DNA from: Hydractinia symbiolongicarpus | Lineage: Eukaryota > Cnidaria > Hydrozoa > Anthoathecata > Hydractiniidae | DNA: 64,000 bases | Direction of reading: 5' to 3' | Assembly (NCBI RefSeq): GCF_029227915.1 | Contig: NC_079884.1 | Location: forward strand, 13,330,001-13,394,000 | Part shown: positions 60,851 to 64,000 of the stretch, in pieces | Layout: each line of letters begins with the position of its first letter | Position numbering within the stretch: the stretch's first letter is position 1 | Notes under the pieces: model-generated | What the model saw: the letters and a program-made list of their open reading frames with translations, nothing else | Databases searched by the model: none | Told to the model about the DNA's origin: nothing | Made by a program: the position numbers and the translations under genes

Positions 60851-63467
60851 CGGATTTAAACTCCGAACACTTGTCTAAATAGAATTTGTCAATGCGAGAA
60901 TTCGGTTTATCTAAAACTAGTAATTGGTCTACGCATGCCAATAATTTTAATATAGGCGTTTAACGTTCCTTTGCACCCAGGACCCGAGTTATTAAGTTTT
61001 ATCTCCACTCAGGATTGTTTACTAATGCTTGAATTGTTGAAGTACTATAGTTTTCATGATAAATATTGCCGCACTTCGATAATTTTGTTGCCCTGGATTC
61101 CTTCATTTTCTGCCGTAAAATCAGTCGACTTCGGTGGCCGCCAAAGTGTGGATTTTTGACCCTGTGACGTCAGAAGAATTTTGACGAAGTCGTTGAAATT
61201 TACGGAAGTAGAAAGAGTGATATTAGGAGATGAGTACGTGGGAATCATTTACCCTTCCAATTGTTATTTGCTTTGCGGTCTGTTTAATTAGTTCGGCCAA
61301 CTTCGGCGAGATGTGATTTTGAAGTTCTTCTTTAACATCTTTACTGAAAGGGGGCTGAGGAATCGTTTTGTACTAACTTGCAGTAAGTAAGTTGAAGTTC
61401 CTGAGAAAAGAAAAAGTTGCTGAGAAAAACATTACTGAAGAAGATATATTCTCTGTGTCGCTTGTGATTGCAAAAGAAAATCAGTCGTGGCTATGGCTTG
61501 ACAAAATTAATAGCATTTTTTCATGACCACGCTTTGTATAACAATTTTTTGACCTGCATCACAATTCTGTACGTTTCAAAGCTTCTAGCAATAGACACCT
61601 TCCAAACGAATTTTCAAGATAGAGGTTTTAAAGAGAACCCTAGTTTGGCGAGGAAGACTTCGACAATCTTTAAAATCTATAGTGTAGTATCGAAATAAGT
61701 CCTGGAAATTTGCTAATTAGATACAATTCGGATAAGAAAGAGCCATGGTTTTATTTGGTGGGCAAAATGGTCAAATATTATAACATATTTACTAAAGATG
61801 AATGTTGACAGGTGTAAAAAATGGTTGTGATTCCACCAATATGGCGAAAACGACTTAAGCATATAATACTATTACAACCCTGGCCAGATGAACACAAAAA
61901 TGTGTATAATTTACTAAACGATACCTGCCTTGAAAAGGTTTTGTTGTGTTAAAAGTTATTTAAGCATTTATAACTGTTATCACATCAGCTATGAAGTATT
62001 TTCAAGTTGGATTCAACATTTTGAACGTTTGGGTCAGAAGTCATACTTTAACAAGTTTGGAAGTGATTTTAACGAAAAATAAAAACAGTTTTTTACTTCT
62101 TATTACACTAACTGCATGTGCTTTCAGTTTGTTGTGTTGTGAGTTTGTTTTTAATTAGTTGTTCCTGGTTAAAAATTTAGGTACTTAGTACAAAATCTTG
62201 TTATAATCTTGTCCGTTTTAAACCATTGTTTATATCTGTTGTTGTTTTCATTATTGTTGTTTTGGTCTAATAACATAAAAAAAGCCCATCATTGCGTAGA
62301 ATCTAAAGTCTTGTTTTGCTACTATTTAAAAAATTACATAAAAAAAGGGGATTTGTAAAGCTTTTCTTCTCACACATAGAAAATATGGCATTTCGTAGCA
62401 AAAATAACATATTGCCATTCTTTTCGTTTTGATTTTCTTTGATATTAAAATAAATATTGCTTTTATAACAAGTTAAAAAATTAGAGCATATTTCCATTTT
62501 TCAAGTCATATTTTGTTTTTTCGCAGGACAAAAATTACTTTGTCAAATGTAAGGGTTAAATTCGCCTTAAAATACCTATTTTTCATGAATGTTTGTATAA
62601 ATTAAATATAGAGCTAGCAAAAACTATTTTGGTAAGAATTGAATATGAAAATACTATCTCTTGGCTTACCAAAATCTTAATCTCTTGGCTTACCAAAGCA
62701 CATATAAAATGATTGTAACAAGAAATCTTACCCTTGACATATGCACCTCAAATTTAACACTTTATGTTTCTCGCGGTCAAGGACCTTAATTACACAATTA
62801 TATCCAAAAGTCTGAGACCAAAACCAAAACACTATAAGTTTGTTAATATTTACAAAAACAACATTTCGGAACTCCCACACTATAAGCGAGATAAAAAAAA
62901 ATATTTCTAATTTTGTTTAGCCATCAAATTAAAGTAAAAAAAAACATGGTCGGTCCCACTCCTTTAATTCAACGCACACACTTTTAATTACGTTTAATTA
63001 TGTTATACATAATTTCTATTTCGAGCGTTTTTACCCAATCGAATCGTGAGACACGACCACAGCAGGGTGTTTTGTTTTTGCGAACGGACCAAACATCGCT
63101 TCAATGCAAATGTTCACATATTTACATATTCTTTTCTTGTTGTTTTTTGCTTATTCTTGTTCCAATATTTTTAATCAACTGATAAGCCTCCAGTTTTGTT
63201 TTATAGCGCTTCTCTTATAGGTCTTCTTTTGTATGCTGTAAAATGTTTTGCATAAAAAAAACATGGGAAATGTCTATTAGTTATACAGTTTTGCATTATA
63301 GAGCATAACAAATACATTTTTTGCTGAATCTAGTTTCTAAGAATTTTTAGCCTTAGAATTAACCAAAATTTTTTGCAATGTACCGAGACCATTATTTTTC
63401 CCATATAACTTGCAAACTTGAGCCTGTAAATATGCTGAACTAGGCTATTAGACCGTACTTAGGGGGG

Positions 63468-63656
63468 TTGACATCAAGACTACTGCCTTTCCTTTTTGAG
63501 CTCTGTGAAAAATACGAGTATGTTCCGTTTGCCTTAAAATTTGCTGAAGGTGAAACAAATCTTAGATCCGTTCCTGTAATACATCAACCACGTTCAGAAA
63601 ACAAGACTGGTATTGGTACATGTCTCTTTATACACAATTCTATTAATTATGAATAA
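63468..63656 (+). pseudogene. LINE endonuclease fragment
   Basis: The frame includes NKTGIGTCLFIHNSINYE, matching the conserved K.GGG.C.FI...I block of LINE endonucleases. It stops at once afterwards. It is probably of the same family as the fragment at 60760-60850. Confidence 0.6.
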
Positions 63657-63896
63657 AGAGGTAACTTTGTATAAATAATGCTGATTGTGAATCATTAACC
63701 ATTGAACTTATAAACCAGAACGTCAGAAATATATTGTAAGGGGGGGAGGGGGTGGGGGACTCACACTAGAATTTTAAAAGCATACTACAAATTTAAAGCA
63801 CGATTTAAAGCGTGATTAATATTGTGAACGCATTTTTGCTTTATTAAAATGCCTTTCAAATTATGTTTACTTGCTTTAAACATGCTTTAAATAAAG

Positions 63897-63934
63897 CAAA
63901 AATAAAGAGTGCTTCGAGGCACTCTTTATTTTTG
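63897..63934. repeat. Perfect 16-bp-arm hairpin
   Basis: CAAAAATAAAGAGTGC and its exact complement around TTCGAG. Its role is unknown. It resembles a simple stem-loop element, not a histone-type signal. Confidence 0.75.
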
Positions 63935-64000
63935 TTTTAGCTGCTATAAGTACATGAAACAATAGAATATAAATTATGCACAAATATTTGAGTATTAAAA

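Larger units (their letters stand above)
58999..64000. other. Mostly non-coding right end
   Basis: No host gene can be supported. It holds hairpins (59451-59515, 59786-59833, 63897-63934), LINE endonuclease fragments (about 60760-60850 and 63468-63660) and a G-rich run at about 63739-63759. The rest is AT-rich. Confidence 0.5.

Noticed and set aside
63739-63759. G-quadruplex element
   Set aside because: The G-runs could fold, but a single run in non-coding DNA with no neighbouring gene gives nothing to support a function.

Overview
The window is nuclear DNA of an AT-rich invertebrate. It has small exons with GT-AG introns, long non-coding stretches and dense old and young transposons. The protein types (a C1q/Ig/cadherin adhesion receptor and a SEFIR receptor) and the repeat spectrum (Helitrons, YR retrotransposon, RTE and CR1/jockey-like LINEs, hAT, tRNA-SINEs) fit a cnidarian, perhaps a hydrozoan. 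That is an inference: no taxonomic marker gene is present.

Layout. 1-9700: mostly repeats, plus a two-exon unknown gene on the minus strand (5022-3290), a tRNA-derived SINE (about 6205-6465) and a possible damaged multi-pass membrane protein gene (about 8048-8979). 9755-29792 (+): one large gene that I assembled exon by exon. It has 29 exons with every splice phase consistent, giving 2,525 codons. It encodes a type I membrane protein with a signal peptide, about nine tandem C1q/TNF-like jelly-roll domains, one Ig domain, seven cadherin repeats, a fibronectin-like membrane-proximal region, one membrane helix and a tail of about 155 residues. Its introns carry a 725-bp element with perfect 47-bp inverted termini and a captured RecQ-like helicase fragment (12667-13391), and LINE remnants (about 13765-15340).

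30021-33146: a decayed hAT transposon. 33147-35172: non-coding, with small hairpins and a tandem dimer. 35173-46811: five head-to-tail Helitron-like elements, all in minus orientation. The second one (35901-45347) contains a young tyrosine-recombinase retrotransposon (36511-42658) with 927-bp direct repeats, a minisatellite and gag, RT-RNase H and YR reading frames.

57548-47126 (-): a second host gene, assembled as 12 phase-consistent exons (552 codons). It has a signal peptide, a cysteine-containing ectodomain, one membrane helix and an intracellular SEFIR domain, so it is an IL-17-receptor-like protein. An RTE-like retrotransposon (about 50950-54260) sits in one of its introns. 58966-58703 (-) looks like the 3' end of a further gene. 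59000-64000: mostly non-coding, with two LINE endonuclease fragments and some hairpins.

The two host receptors are separate genes on opposite strands. Nothing in the sequence shows that they act together, though both have the form of surface recognition or signalling proteins. The best candidate for something undescribed is the nine-C1q / Ig / seven-cadherin receptor. The captured-helicase element is the most interesting mobile DNA.
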